Shown: positions 40,070 through 49,048, numbered from the stretch's first letter. The stretch is DNA of 64,000 nucleotides from Rhizobium aethiopicum (GCF_014197535.1 NZ_JACIFV010000017.1:62001-126000), one strand, 5' to 3'. Notes: generated from the letters alone by a model not told the origin. A program made the numbers and translations.

Positions 40070-41332
40070 ATGACAGACACACAATGGGACGCCGGGGTTA
40101 AGCTTGGCTCGATCTACTGGAAGCGCAACCTTGCCGTCTCGCTGATCGGTTCCTTCACCACGATCGTGGCGATGACGCTGCTGCTTCCCTTCCTGCCGCT
40201 CTATGTCGAGGAACTCGGCGTGACGGAGCACGCGGCGATCGTGCAATGGTCGGGCATCGCCTATGGCGCCACCTTCCTTGCCGCCGCCCTGGTCGCGCCG
40301 CTCTGGGGGCGGCTCGGTGACATCTACGGCCGCAAGCTGATGCTGGTACGCGCCAGCCTCGGCATGACGCTGGCGATCTCGCTGATGGGCATGGCCGGCA
40401 ATGTCTGGCAGCTGGTGGCGCTGCGCCTATTCGTCGGGCTTGCCGGCGGCTACTCCTCCGGCTCGATGGTGCTGGTGGCGACGCAGACGCCGAAGGACCG
40501 CTCCGCCTGGGCGCTCGGCGTCCTCTCCTCCGGCATCATGGCCGGCAATCTCGTCGGGCCGTTGATCGGTGGAGCGCTGCCGCCGCTCATCGGCATCCGC
40601 GGAACGTTTCTCGCCGCCGGCGGCATGATCTTTTTCGCCTTTCTCGCCACCACCCTGCTGATCAAGGAGGAGAAGTCGCCGGACCGCCGCCAGGCGGCCA
40701 AGGCGAGCGGCGGCTGGAAATCCATAGCCGACAAACGGCCCGTCATTGCCATGCTTGCGACCGGCATGCTGCTGATGCTCGCCAATATGTCGATCGAACC
40801 GATCATCACCGTCTATGTCGCCGAGATCATGCCCGTCGAGGCGCAAGTGACGGTGATCTCCGGTCTCGTCATGTCGGCTGCCGCCCTCGGCAGCATTCTT
40901 TCGGCCTCATGGCTCGGCAGGCTCGCCGACAGGATCGGCCACTGGCCGGTGATCTCGGGCGCGCTCGTAGTCGCCGGGCTGCTGCTGATACCGCAGGCTT
41001 TCGTCACCAGTTCCTGGCAGCTGATCATACTGCGTTTCCTGATGGGTGCAGCCCTCGGCGGACTTCTGCCCTGCATCGCCGCCGTCATCCGTCACAGCGT
41101 GCCGGACAGTGCGGCCGGAAGCATTCTCGGGCTTTCCGTCTCCTCGCAATATGTCGGCCAGGTGGCCGGCCCTGTCCTCGGCGGCTTCGTCGGCGGGCAT
41201 ATCGGCATGCGGGCAGTTTTCCTCGGCACCGCGCTGCTGCTTGTGGCGGGTGGGGCCTATGCCTGGGCGGTGCGGCCGAGGGAGGCTGAGACATCAAACA
41301 TGCGTGCTTCCGCAGATCAGCTCGACGCCTGA
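40070..41332 (+). CDS. MFS multidrug efflux transporter (12-helix, MdtG-like)
   Basis: A 420-residue proton-driven exporter with about 12 membrane helices. Motif A GRLGDIYGRKLMLV is in the loop between helices 2 and 3 and is echoed in the second half by GRLADRIGHWPVI. The C-motif segment GNLVGPLIGGALPPLIGIRG follows helix 5. Start uncertain: ATG at 40070 or 40061; AGGATCG lies before both. Its last 39 bases overlap the convergent TetR gene, which may regulate this pump or the GST on its other side. Confidence 0.9.
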   Translation: MTDTQWDAGVKLGSIYWKRNLAVSLIGSFTTIVAMTLLLPFLPLYVEELGVTEHAAIVQWSGIAYGATFLAAALVAPLWGRLGDIYGRKLMLVRASLGMTLAISLMGMAGNVWQLVALRLFVGLAGGYSSGSMVLVATQTPKDRSAWALGVLSSGIMAGNLVGPLIGGALPPLIGIRGTFLAAGGMIFFAFLATTLLIKEEKSPDRRQAAKASGGWKSIADKRPVIAMLATGMLLMLANMSIEPIITVYVAEIMPVEAQVTVISGLVMSAAALGSILSASWLGRLADRIGHWPVISGALVVAGLLLIPQAFVTSSWQLIILRFLMGAALGGLLPCIAAVIRHSVPDSAAGSILGLSVSSQYVGQVAGPVLGGFVGGHIGMRAVFLGTALLLVAGGAYAWAVRPREAETSNMRASADQLDA

Positions 41333-41911
41333 GCGGGCGATCGCTTCCAGCGTTTCGCGGCTGTCGCCGGCACGGGCGCGCACGGCAAGCGAATGCATGA
41401 CGGCGGAAGCGAGCCTTGCCAGCGTCAGCGGGTCGGCGCTCTCGGCAAGCTCGCCGCTTTCCGCGGCAATGCGCATGCGCTTTTCGATCTCACCGTCGAA
41501 ATCGTTGAGGCTGCGGCCGAGCACCTCCCGCACCCGCTCATGTTCGACCGCCTCGACCGAAGCGGTGCTGATCAGCAGACAGCCGCGGGCGGCGATTTCG
41601 CCATGCAGATAGATTGCCAAAGCACCGGCATAGACACGAGCGAGGTTGTCGCGCAGCGGTAGCGAGGGGTCGAGCGCTTGCTTCAGAACCTCCATGCCAT
41701 CCTGGCGATACGCCTCCAGCGCCTCGAGATAGAGGGCTTCCTTGTCGCCGAAGGCGCCATAGAGGCTCGGGCGGTTGAGGTTGGTCGCGGCACTCAGGTT
41801 GTCGAGCGAGGCGGCACTAAAGCCCCTATCCCAGAAGACATCCCGCGCCTTATCAAGCGCTGCCCGGGCGTCAAAGCCCCTCGGTCGGCCGCGCTTCTTC
41901 TCGTCCTTCAT
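41294..41911 (-). CDS. TetR/AcrR family transcriptional regulator
   Basis: A 205-residue repressor. The HTH segment is at about 12-58 (DARAALDKARDVFWDRGFSAASLDNLSAATNLNRPSLYGAFGDKEALYLEAL), followed by a helical ligand-binding domain with GCLLISTASVEAVEHERVREVL, the pattern of the YxaF/AefR-like C-terminal group. Its stop overlaps the end of the convergent MFS gene by 39 bases. Its start is divergent from a GST gene, with a 15-base-arm inverted repeat between them, a good candidate for its operator. An electrophile or drug sensor is likely. Confidence 0.93.
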   Translation of the reverse strand: MKDEKKRGRPRGFDARAALDKARDVFWDRGFSAASLDNLSAATNLNRPSLYGAFGDKEALYLEALEAYRQDGMEVLKQALDPSLPLRDNLARVYAGALAIYLHGEIAARGCLLISTASVEAVEHERVREVLGRSLNDFDGEIEKRMRIAAESGELAESADPLTLARLASAVMHSLAVRARAGDSRETLEAIARSGVELICGSTHV

Positions 41912-41915
41912 ATTG

Positions 41916-41969
41916 TGTACCGCTTCGCATTAAATTCTTGACGAAGGTCATTTTATGCGAAACAGTACA
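41916..41969. promoter_or_regulatory. Long inverted repeat between tetR and gst, likely TetR operator pair
   Basis: Left arm TGTACCGCTTCGCAT (41916-41930) and right arm ATGCGAAACAGTACA (41955-41969) match at 13 of 15 positions, with 24 bases between. A TTGACG -35-like box for the gst gene (41938-41943) lies between the arms. Confidence 0.68.
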
Positions 41970-42027
41970 AATGTCCAAACATTATCGCCTAACGCATCTT
42001 GCCGCCTCCGCAGAAAGGGAACCGACG

Positions 42028-42699
42028 ATGAAACTCTATATGCACGCCGCCGCCTGCTCGCTTTCGCCGCACATCATCTGCCGCGAGCTTGGGCTCGATA
42101 TCGAGCTCGTCCAGGTCGACCGAAAAACGCACAGAACAAGCGACGGCGAAGATTATCTCGCCATCAACGGCAACGGCTATGTCCCGGCGCTAATGCTCGA
42201 CGACGGCAAGGTGCTGACCGAGGGACCGGCGATCGTGCAGTTCCTCGCCGAAGGTTCGGCGCTGCAGCCCGAAATCGGCGACATCAAGCGCAACGAGGTT
42301 CAATCCTATCTCAATTTCATCACCGCCGAGCTGCACAAGCCGATGGTGCTGCTGTTCAATCCGACTTATGCCAGCGTGCACGGCGAGATCCGCGCGCTGA
42401 TCTCGAAGCGGCTTGCCTGGCTGAACGACCGGCTTGCCGGATCCTATCTCACCGGCGAGGCCTTCACGGTAGCGGACGCCTATCTCTTCGTCTGCCTGAA
42501 CTGGTCGCCGTGGACAGACATCGATCTGAAACAATGGCCTGATCTGCACGGCTTCATGGCTCGTGTGGCGGCGCGTCCCAAGGTGCGCGAGGCGCTGCAG
42601 GCGGAAGACCTCCAGGCCTTCGATGCCGACGGCGTCTATTTCGCCCCGCAGGCCTATCTTGCCTCGGCCGGACGCGTGGGCGAGCCGGTGCGGCCATAG
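42028..42699 (+). CDS. Glutathione S-transferase (beta-class GstA-like)
   Basis: A 223-residue GST. It begins MKLYMHAAACSLSPHIICRELGLDIELVQVD, with the catalytic cysteine of beta-class enzymes (in ACSLSPH), then NGYVPALMLDDGKVLTEGPAIVQFLAE for glutathione binding, and a helical domain with GEAFTVADAYLFVCLNWSPW. Beta-class GSTs conjugate electrophiles and protect against oxidants. AAGGGAA lies before the ATG at 42028; a longer frame from 41938 runs through the operator. Divergent from the TetR gene, which probably represses it. Confidence 0.92.
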   Translation: MKLYMHAAACSLSPHIICRELGLDIELVQVDRKTHRTSDGEDYLAINGNGYVPALMLDDGKVLTEGPAIVQFLAEGSALQPEIGDIKRNEVQSYLNFITAELHKPMVLLFNPTYASVHGEIRALISKRLAWLNDRLAGSYLTGEAFTVADAYLFVCLNWSPWTDIDLKQWPDLHGFMARVAARPKVREALQAEDLQAFDADGVYFAPQAYLASAGRVGEPVRP

Positions 42700-42711
42700 C
42701 ACCGGCCACGC

Positions 42712-43545
42712 TCAGAGAGTGTTGACCGCCACCGGCAGGGCGCGCTTATGCGCGGTCGCCCGATAGGCGGCAAGGATCCGGCGGCGAGCGATCTCGCCGA
42801 CCGGCTTGCCTTCAAGAAAATCGTCGATCTCATCATAGGTGACGCCATAGGCCTCCTCGTCGGGACGCAGCGGCCGCTGATCCTCGAGATCGGCGGTGGG
42901 CACCTTGAAGACCAGATCGTCCGGAGCGCCGAGCCGCTTTGCCAGCAGGCGGACGCGGCGTTTGTTGAGCCCGGCAAGCGGCAGGATATCGGCGGCGCCG
43001 TCGCCGAACTTGGTGAAGAAGCCCATGACGGCCTCGGCGGCATGATCGGTGCCGATCACCAGGGCGCCGAGCGCGCCGGCAAGCGCGAACTGGGCGATCA
43101 TCCGCTGGCGGGCCTTGATATTGCCGAGGATGAAATCCTGCCGGCCGGCATCGGCAAAGGCGAGGCCGCCGTTCTGCGCGGCCGCCAGCATCGCATCCGC
43201 CGGCTCCTTGATGTTGACCACCATCGAGCGGTCGGCACCGATCGTTTCCAGCGCCCGGTTCGCATCGGCCTCGTCCGCTTGGATCCCATAGGGGAGACGC
43301 ACGGCGATGAACTCCGCCGCGTGGCCGCCATCACGCAGCTCACGCACCGCCTTCTGGGCGATCAGCGCCGCCGTCAGCGAATCGACGCCGCCGCTAATGC
43401 CGAGCACGTAGCCGCGCATGCCCGACGCCACGAGATAATCCTTGAGGAAGGCGGTCCGCCGCTCGATCTCATGCTCGGGATCGATCTCGGCGGCGACGCC
43501 GAGTTCCCTGATGATCTCACCTTGTTCGTCGGACAGCACTGTCAT
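42712..43545 (-). CDS. nadE: NAD+ synthase (ammonia-dependent NadE)
   Basis: A 277-residue cytoplasmic enzyme that amidates nicotinic acid adenine dinucleotide with ammonia and ATP to form NAD+. The ATP pyrophosphatase P-loop is GISGGVDSL (about 49-57), then RLPYGIQADEADANRAL, GNIKARQRMIAQFALAGALGALVIGTDHAAEAVMGFFTKFGDGAADILPL and NKRRVRLLAKRLG. There is no glutaminase domain, so free ammonia is used. AAAGGAGAATCCC precedes the ATG at 43545. RIME-like copy B lies upstream. Confidence 0.95.
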   Translation of the reverse strand: MTVLSDEQGEIIRELGVAAEIDPEHEIERRTAFLKDYLVASGMRGYVLGISGGVDSLTAALIAQKAVRELRDGGHAAEFIAVRLPYGIQADEADANRALETIGADRSMVVNIKEPADAMLAAAQNGGLAFADAGRQDFILGNIKARQRMIAQFALAGALGALVIGTDHAAEAVMGFFTKFGDGAADILPLAGLNKRRVRLLAKRLGAPDDLVFKVPTADLEDQRPLRPDEEAYGVTYDEIDDFLEGKPVGEIARRRILAAYRATAHKRALPVAVNTL

Positions 43546-43659
43546 GGGATTCTCCTTTATGGGGTTCGCGGGCACTATGGCGGAAAGGTGCGGGAAGGTT
43601 AAGGTGGTGACTGTGTTGTACGTGTTCCGAGCGTAAGAGGCTCCCTCACAGCAAGAAAA

Positions 43660-43801
43660 TGCCCCTCACCCTAACCCTCTCCCCGTTCTGACGGGGAGAG
43701 GGGACGTGCCCTGCGAGAGCTGAGCGAGGAACGGAGACGTTGCGGCATATCCCCTTCGCCCCGCAAGCGGGGAGAAGGTGCCGGCAGGCGGATGAGGGGC
43801 G
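43660..43801. repeat. RIME-like palindromic intergenic element, copy B
   Basis: About 142 bases opening TGCCCCTCACCCTAACCCTC and closing AGGTGCCGGCAGGCGGATGA, in inverted orientation to copy A at 35659-35794. Inner hairpins CTCCCCGTTCTGACGGGGAG and CGCCCCGCAAGCGGGG. It ends 12 bases after the cyclase stop. Confidence 0.8.
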
Positions 43802-43812
43802 GACGCGAGCGC

Positions 43813-45018
43813 CTAGCGCTCGATCGCAAACAGCTCCACCGGCTCCGCAAAGCCCTTCAGCCGATGCGCGCCGACGGAGGCGGCGTCCCCTGCCCCGGCC
43901 TCATCGCGGAACGGCGCCGACATCAGCAGAGCCTCGCCCAACTCGCTGCAGGCGGTCTGGATGCGGCTAAGCAGATTGACGTCGCGGCCGATCAGGGTGA
44001 AGTCGAGACGGTTGCCGGAGCCGATATTGCCGTAGCTGACCTCGCCGTAATGCAAGGCGATGCCGGCCTTCACGCCGATGCCTTGATACTGGAAATGGTC
44101 GATCTCATCGAGGATGGCGCGGGCCGAGGCGAGAGCGGCGCCGCAGGACTGGGCGGCATCGTAGCCCGGGAAGAAGGCGAGCACGGCATCACCCATGAAT
44201 TTCAAGAGTTCGCCGCCCTCACGCGTGATGGCCGGCACGATCCTGTCGAAATAGGCGTTCAGCAGGCCGAGCACGGTGCTGCCGGGCAGCCGGTTCGACA
44301 GTTCGGTGAAGCCTCTGAGATCGCAGAGCAGCAGGGCCGCCTGCATCGATTCGATCTCGCCGCGGCGGATACGGCCGGCGAGGATCCTGCTTGCCGTCAG
44401 CGGGCCGATATAGGTATCGAGCAGACTGAGCTCGACCTGGCGCAGAATGCGCAACTCGCTGGTGTTGCGCAGCGCCGGCAGGATGCGCTCGATCAGTTGC
44501 TGCTCGGAGGCGGAGAAGCCGCCTGGCCGTCGAGTGGCGAAGACGGCGGCGCTGACCGGGCCGTCGACATTGCAGAGCGGCGCGATGACGAGCTGCATCA
44601 GGCCGCGGTCGGCAAAGACATCGATATGCTGCCAGCGGCCGTGCACGCTGTCGCCGGCCCCGACGACCAGCAATTCCCGCGTGTCCATGACCTTGCGCAG
44701 CGGTGTGTTCGATATCGCAACGCGCGCGCCGTGTTCACGGTCGTGGATCTCGACCGGTTCGCCCGGAGCCCAGGCGACGGTGCGCCCGATGAACTCGGGA
44801 TGCAGCGTCATCAGATGCAGGGTCAGCCGGTCGACCGGCAAGCCAAGCGCCTGAAGCCTGCGGCCGAGGCCGGAGACGAGGCCGGCTTCGTCGAGCGCAT
44901 GGCATTCGTCGCCGGAGAGCCATTCGATGATCGAGAGCAGCGCGCCGGTGCTGACGGCATTGCCGGCGGCCTGTGGCCGAAACCGGTCGGCTACGGGGGC
45001 ATGGATCGCTGACGTCAT
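43813..45018 (-). CDS. Class III adenylate/guanylate cyclase family protein
   Basis: A 401-residue cytoplasmic protein. The N-terminal 180 residues form a GAF-like sensor region (AWAPGEPVEIHDREHGARVAISNTPLRKVMDTRELLVV; RWQHIDVFADRGLMQLVIAPLCNVDGPVSAAVFAT), and the class III cyclase domain follows at about 225-390. It has both metal-binding aspartates (LLCDLRGFTEL and KFMGDAVLAFFP) and the transition-state segment GRDVNLLSRIQ. It would make cAMP or cGMP in response to a signal at the GAF region. AAGGAGGAG lies six bases before the ATG. It is 20 bases after emrB, so is probably the third gene of the efflux operon, an unusual pairing. Confidence 0.9.
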   Translation of the reverse strand: MTSAIHAPVADRFRPQAAGNAVSTGALLSIIEWLSGDECHALDEAGLVSGLGRRLQALGLPVDRLTLHLMTLHPEFIGRTVAWAPGEPVEIHDREHGARVAISNTPLRKVMDTRELLVVGAGDSVHGRWQHIDVFADRGLMQLVIAPLCNVDGPVSAAVFATRRPGGFSASEQQLIERILPALRNTSELRILRQVELSLLDTYIGPLTASRILAGRIRRGEIESMQAALLLCDLRGFTELSNRLPGSTVLGLLNAYFDRIVPAITREGGELLKFMGDAVLAFFPGYDAAQSCGAALASARAILDEIDHFQYQGIGVKAGIALHYGEVSYGNIGSGNRLDFTLIGRDVNLLSRIQTACSELGEALLMSAPFRDEAGAGDAASVGAHRLKGFAEPVELFAIER

Positions 45019-45038
45019 GGTCTTCTCCTCCTTCATGC

Positions 45039-46658
45039 TTAATGGGCGCCGCCGCCGGAGAGTTGACCGGGTTTGCGAAGCAACAGGCTTGCCAGCAGGG
45101 CGACGACGAGGGCGACGCCGAGCAGGAAAAACGTGTCGCTGAAGGCCATGATATTGGCCTGCTTGCGGATTTTAAGTGCGATGGCGACGACAGCCTTATG
45201 GCTGGCGACCGCCTGATCGCTGACGCCGTGGTTCATGAAATAGGCCGTCAGCCTGGCGATGCGATCGCGGGTCGCTTCCTCGAAGACGGAGACCGAGTTG
45301 GTCAGGATGTTCGAGTGGAACTGATCGCGCTTCGACAGGAAGGTCTGCAGCGAGGCAATGCCGACCGCGCCGCCGAGGTTGCGCATCATGTTGAAGAGGG
45401 ACGACGCCGAACCGGCATTCTCCTGCTCGATGCCTGACGTGGCGATCGCCGAAAGCGGTGTGAAGACGAGTGCCTGGCCGATGGCGCGGACGATGTTCGG
45501 CCAGAACAGCTGGTCGCTCGCGTAATCGCCGGTCATATGCACATTCATGAAATTCGAGGCGGCAAAGAGGGCGAAGCCAATGACGATCAGCAGGCGGACG
45601 TCGAACCGTTTCATCAGGCGCGGCACCAGCGGGATCAGCAGCAGCTGCGGGATGCCGGTCCATGCCAGCACCATGCCGATCTGCTCGGAATTATAGCCCT
45701 GGATGCGGGTGAGATAGATCGGCAGCACGAAGACCGAACCATAAAGCGCAATGCCGAGCAGGAAATTGGCGACGATACCGAAGCCGAAGTTGCGGCGCAG
45801 CAGCAGGCGCAGGTTCAAGAGCGGATGGGCAGTCCTCAGCTCGATGACGATGAACAGCGTCAGCGAGACGGCCGCAACAACCGCCAGGCGGAGGATGAAA
45901 TCGGAGCCGAACCAGTCCTCCTTGTTGCCCTCTTCCAGCACGGTCTGCAGGGCTGCCAGACCGATCGCCATGGTGACGATGCCCGGCCAGTCTCCTTTGG
46001 CGAGCAGCTTCAGGTTCATCGGCGCCCGGTCGAGCGAAGCAAAGAGCATGCCGACCATCAGCGCGCCCGGCACCAGGTTGACGTAGAAGATATATTCCCA
46101 GCCCCAGTTCTCGGTGAGGTAACCGCCGATGGTCGGGCCGATCGCCGGCGCGAAAGTGGCCGACAGGGCAAAGAGCGCCAGGCCGATCGGCTGCTTGGCC
46201 TTGGGCAGCAAGGTGATGATGATGGTGAAGGCCATCGGGATCAGCACGCCGCCGGAGAAGCCTTGGATGGCACGCAGGATGATCATCTGCTGCAGATTGG
46301 CCGCGAAGGCGCAGGCGACCGAGAAGACCAGGAAAAGGATGGCATTGACCAGCAGATAGTTTCGTAGCGAGAAGACCCGCGTCAGCCAGCCGCTCAAGGG
46401 GATGACGACGATCTCGGCGATCAGATAAGAGGTCGAGATCCAGCCGCCGTCATCCGTGCCGGCGCCGATGGCGCCCTGAATATCGGCGAGCGAGGCGTTG
46501 ACGATCTGGATGTTGAGCACCGCCATGAAGGCGCCGAGCGTGGAGCCGACAACCGCCATCCACATGCGCAGCGGGCTCATGGCAGTGGCTTGGGCCGGCG
46601 TTGCGGCGGCCGGACGCGCAAGCGAATTGCTGTTTGCGGCGATCTCAAGCGTGGCCAT
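45039..46658 (-). CDS. emrB: DHA2 MFS drug exporter, EmrB type
   Basis: A 539-residue inner-membrane pump with 14 hydrophobic segments. Its beginning (RMWMAVVGSTLGAFMAVLNIQIVNASLADIQGAIGAGTDDGGWISTSYLIAEIVVIPLSGWL) is the DHA2 signature, and APAIGPTIGGYLTENWGWEYIFYVNLVPG is the EmrB motif C. It exports hydrophobic toxins such as uncouplers, phenolics or flavonoids through the envelope with EmrA and an outer-membrane channel. GGAAGGAG leads the ATG. Middle gene of emrA-emrB-cyclase. No outer-membrane factor gene is adjacent. Confidence 0.93.
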   Translation of the reverse strand: MATLEIAANSNSLARPAAATPAQATAMSPLRMWMAVVGSTLGAFMAVLNIQIVNASLADIQGAIGAGTDDGGWISTSYLIAEIVVIPLSGWLTRVFSLRNYLLVNAILFLVFSVACAFAANLQQMIILRAIQGFSGGVLIPMAFTIIITLLPKAKQPIGLALFALSATFAPAIGPTIGGYLTENWGWEYIFYVNLVPGALMVGMLFASLDRAPMNLKLLAKGDWPGIVTMAIGLAALQTVLEEGNKEDWFGSDFILRLAVVAAVSLTLFIVIELRTAHPLLNLRLLLRRNFGFGIVANFLLGIALYGSVFVLPIYLTRIQGYNSEQIGMVLAWTGIPQLLLIPLVPRLMKRFDVRLLIVIGFALFAASNFMNVHMTGDYASDQLFWPNIVRAIGQALVFTPLSAIATSGIEQENAGSASSLFNMMRNLGGAVGIASLQTFLSKRDQFHSNILTNSVSVFEEATRDRIARLTAYFMNHGVSDQAVASHKAVVAIALKIRKQANIMAFSDTFFLLGVALVVALLASLLLRKPGQLSGGGAH

Positions 46659-46777
46659 GACATATCTCCTTCCAGCTCTCGCGGGAACTTTCTCATGATG
46701 GGTCCAGGTGATCGTTAAGAGAACGATCGGGGATCATCCGGGGAATGATCGGGGTCATTCGCGGAAGAAGAGAAGAA

Positions 46778-48010
46778 TCATCCAGCGGGGCTGGATAATC
46801 CCTGCTCGGAAGCAGTCTTGCGCTCGGCCGCTTCCGTCTGAGCGGCCTTGGTGTCGATCTCGGGCTCGACCGACATGCCGGAGCGCAAGAGGCCACTCAG
46901 CGCTTCATCGTCGATGACGATCTTGACCGGGATGCGTTGGACGATCTTGGTGAAATTGCCGGTGGCATTGTCAGGCGGCAACAGCGAGAATTCGAGGCCG
47001 CTTGCCGGCGAAAGACTGTCGACGTGGCCTCTGATCGCCGTGTCGGGAAAGCTGTCGACCTTGATCTCGACCGGCTGACCGGGGCGGACATGGGTGAGCT
47101 GCGTTTCCTTGAAATTGGCGACGACGTAAACGGCATGCAGCGGCACGACTGCCATCAACTGCGTCCCCGAGGTGACATACTGGCCGACGCGTATCGAACG
47201 GGCGCCGACCGTGCCGTCGACGGCGGCGACGATGTCAGTGTAGGAAAGGTTGATCTCGGCCTGGTGAACGGCCGCTGCCGCCCGGTCGCGCTGGGCAATC
47301 GTCTGTTCGCGCTGGCTTTGGAGAACCGGTACCTTGTTCTCAGCCGCCACAAGTGCGGCCCGGTCGCGCTCGACAGCGGCGGCGGCCTGATCGCGGGCCG
47401 ACTGGGTCTGTTCGGCGCGGGACTGCGTGCCGGCGCCGCTGGTGATGAGGCGGGCCGAGCGGGCGGCATCGGAAACGGCAAAATCCAGCGAGGCCTGAGA
47501 GGCATCGATCGTTGCCCTGGCCTGGCCGATGACCGACTGCTGCAGGGCGATCTGTGCATCGATACTGGCAATGGCGGCTTCGGCCGCCTTGAGATCGGCC
47601 CTCGCCTGCGACAGCGCGGCCTGGAAGTCGCGATCGTCGATGCGGGCAAGAACCTGACCTGATTTGACCGCGTCATTGTCGTTGACCAGCACCTGCCTGA
47701 TATAGCCGGCGACCTTCGGGGCGACCGTGGTGTAATCGGCCTTCACATAGGCATCGTCCGTGGATTCGATGAAGCGGCCGACTGTCCAATAGCGATAGCC
47801 GAAATCGCCCGACAGGGCGACACCGGTAAGCAGTGCTGCGGCAATGACGGCACGCTTGACGGTCCTGCGGCCGGTCCTCGCCGGAATTTCCGCAGCCGGA
47901 GCCTCGACGACAGGCGCTTCTGCCACCGGGGCGCTCGGCGCTTCGGCCGCAGGTGCGGCATCGGCCTGCGGGGCAGTGTCGAAAACGTCCTTGCGGGGCA
48001 ACTCAACCAT
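46778..48010 (-). CDS. emrA: HlyD/EmrA family membrane-fusion protein
   Basis: A 410-residue periplasmic adaptor: a 55-residue Pro/Ala-rich cytoplasmic start (PQADAAPAAEAPSAPVAEAP), one membrane helix at about 50-70, a lipoyl half (DYTTVAPKVAGYIRQVLVNDNDAVKSGQVLARID), a long coiled-coil hairpin (about 125-235, alternating Ala/Gln), the second lipoyl half and a beta-barrel (VGQYVTSGTQLMAVVPL; KIVIDDEALSGLLRSGMSV). It joins EmrB to an outer-membrane channel. GAAGGAGAAG precedes the ATG. 119 bases separate it from emrB. A LysR regulator is divergent. Confidence 0.93.
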   Translation of the reverse strand: MVELPRKDVFDTAPQADAAPAAEAPSAPVAEAPVVEAPAAEIPARTGRRTVKRAVIAAALLTGVALSGDFGYRYWTVGRFIESTDDAYVKADYTTVAPKVAGYIRQVLVNDNDAVKSGQVLARIDDRDFQAALSQARADLKAAEAAIASIDAQIALQQSVIGQARATIDASQASLDFAVSDAARSARLITSGAGTQSRAEQTQSARDQAAAAVERDRAALVAAENKVPVLQSQREQTIAQRDRAAAAVHQAEINLSYTDIVAAVDGTVGARSIRVGQYVTSGTQLMAVVPLHAVYVVANFKETQLTHVRPGQPVEIKVDSFPDTAIRGHVDSLSPASGLEFSLLPPDNATGNFTKIVQRIPVKIVIDDEALSGLLRSGMSVEPEIDTKAAQTEAAERKTASEQGLSSPAG

Positions 48011-48145
48011 CGTGCTTCTCCTTCAATCCGGCCCCGTTTCAGAGGCGCTGTTCGATTGAAGGGAAAATGCACCCTGCCGTTCATTCTGATAATCTGCTTA
48101 TATCGGGAAGGATCATCAACTCTCAGCGGATAATCCGAGGGCAAT

Positions 48146-49048
48146 ATGGATCGACTGACAAGCCTTGCCGTCTTCGGCCGGGTGGTGGAATGCGGCGGTT
48201 TTTCCGCCGCCGCGCGACGGCTCAACATGTCGGTCACCATGGTCGGCAATCACGTGCAATCGCTGGAGGAACGGCTCGGCGTGCGCCTGCTCAACCGCAC
48301 GACTCGCAAAGTGAGCCTGACGGAAACCGGCAAATATTACTATGAACGCTCGTCGCAGATTCTCGCCGAACTGGAGGAGGCAGACAGGACGGCGGGTGCG
48401 CTGAGCACCACGCCGCGCGGTACGCTGAAGCTTTATACCAGCGGCGCGATCGTGCGCTTCCTGCTGCCGGTCGTCAGCGAATATATGGAACTCTATCCGT
48501 CGATCTCGCTCGATTTCAGCACCGGCGAGCGGATGGTCGACATGATCGAGGATGGCTACGATCTGGTGATCCGCACCGTGCCGCCGCCGGATTCGTCGCT
48601 CATCGCCCGCAAGCTGACGCCTTGGCGCCATGTGCTCGTCTGCTCGCCGGCCTACCGGGAAAGCCATCTGATGCCGCAACGGCCGGCCGAGGTCGCCGAC
48701 CACAATTGCCTGCAATATGCCTATTACCCCTATGGCGAGGAATGGCGTTTCGAGGATGGCGAAGGCCGACAGGAAAGCGTTAAGATCGGCGGCAACGTCG
48801 TCTCAAACAGCGCCGAAATGCTGCGTTTCCTGACACTGAATGGGCAAGGCATTTTCCTGGCGCCGAGTTTCGTGGTGTTCGACGATATCGCCGAAGGGCG
48901 GCTGGTGAAGATCATGCCGGACTACCGGCCGGTCGAATTCAACATCAACGCCGTCTATCCCAACCGCAGCCATCTGGCGACGAAGGTGCGGCTGTTTATC
49001 GATTTGCTGGCCGAGAAATTTGCGGAGCATCGGAAGTGGATGACGTGA
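48146..49048 (+). CDS. LysR family transcriptional regulator
   Basis: A 300-residue regulator: winged HTH at 1-60 (MDRLTSLAVFGRVVECGGFSAAARRLNMSVTMVGNHVQSLEERLGVRLLNRTTRKVSLT) and a substrate-binding-like effector domain at about 90-295 (LKLYTSGAIVRFLLPVVSEYMELYPSISLDFSTGERMVDMIEDGYDLVIRTVPPPDSSLIAR). It lies 135 bases from the divergent emrA start, and the classical arrangement suggests it regulates the efflux operon in response to an exported phenolic. The shared region has an imperfect GATAATC...TTATATC box at about 48085-48101. CGAGGG precedes the ATG. Confidence 0.93.
   Translation: MDRLTSLAVFGRVVECGGFSAAARRLNMSVTMVGNHVQSLEERLGVRLLNRTTRKVSLTETGKYYYERSSQILAELEEADRTAGALSTTPRGTLKLYTSGAIVRFLLPVVSEYMELYPSISLDFSTGERMVDMIEDGYDLVIRTVPPPDSSLIARKLTPWRHVLVCSPAYRESHLMPQRPAEVADHNCLQYAYYPYGEEWRFEDGEGRQESVKIGGNVVSNSAEMLRFLTLNGQGIFLAPSFVVFDDIAEGRLVKIMPDYRPVEFNINAVYPNRSHLATKVRLFIDLLAEKFAEHRKWMT

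Noticed and set aside
28547..43801. CRISPR-like repeats
   Set aside because: The palindromic elements are few, long, dispersed and unevenly spaced, with no spacer array and no cas genes.
43792..45012. 406-residue plus-strand frame over the cyclase
   Set aside because: Shadow of the class III cyclase, which has both metal aspartates in the minus-strand frame.
46690..46777. Short GATCGGGG/GATCATCC repeats between emrA and emrB
   Set aside because: Partial 8-10 base likenesses only, too irregular to call an element.
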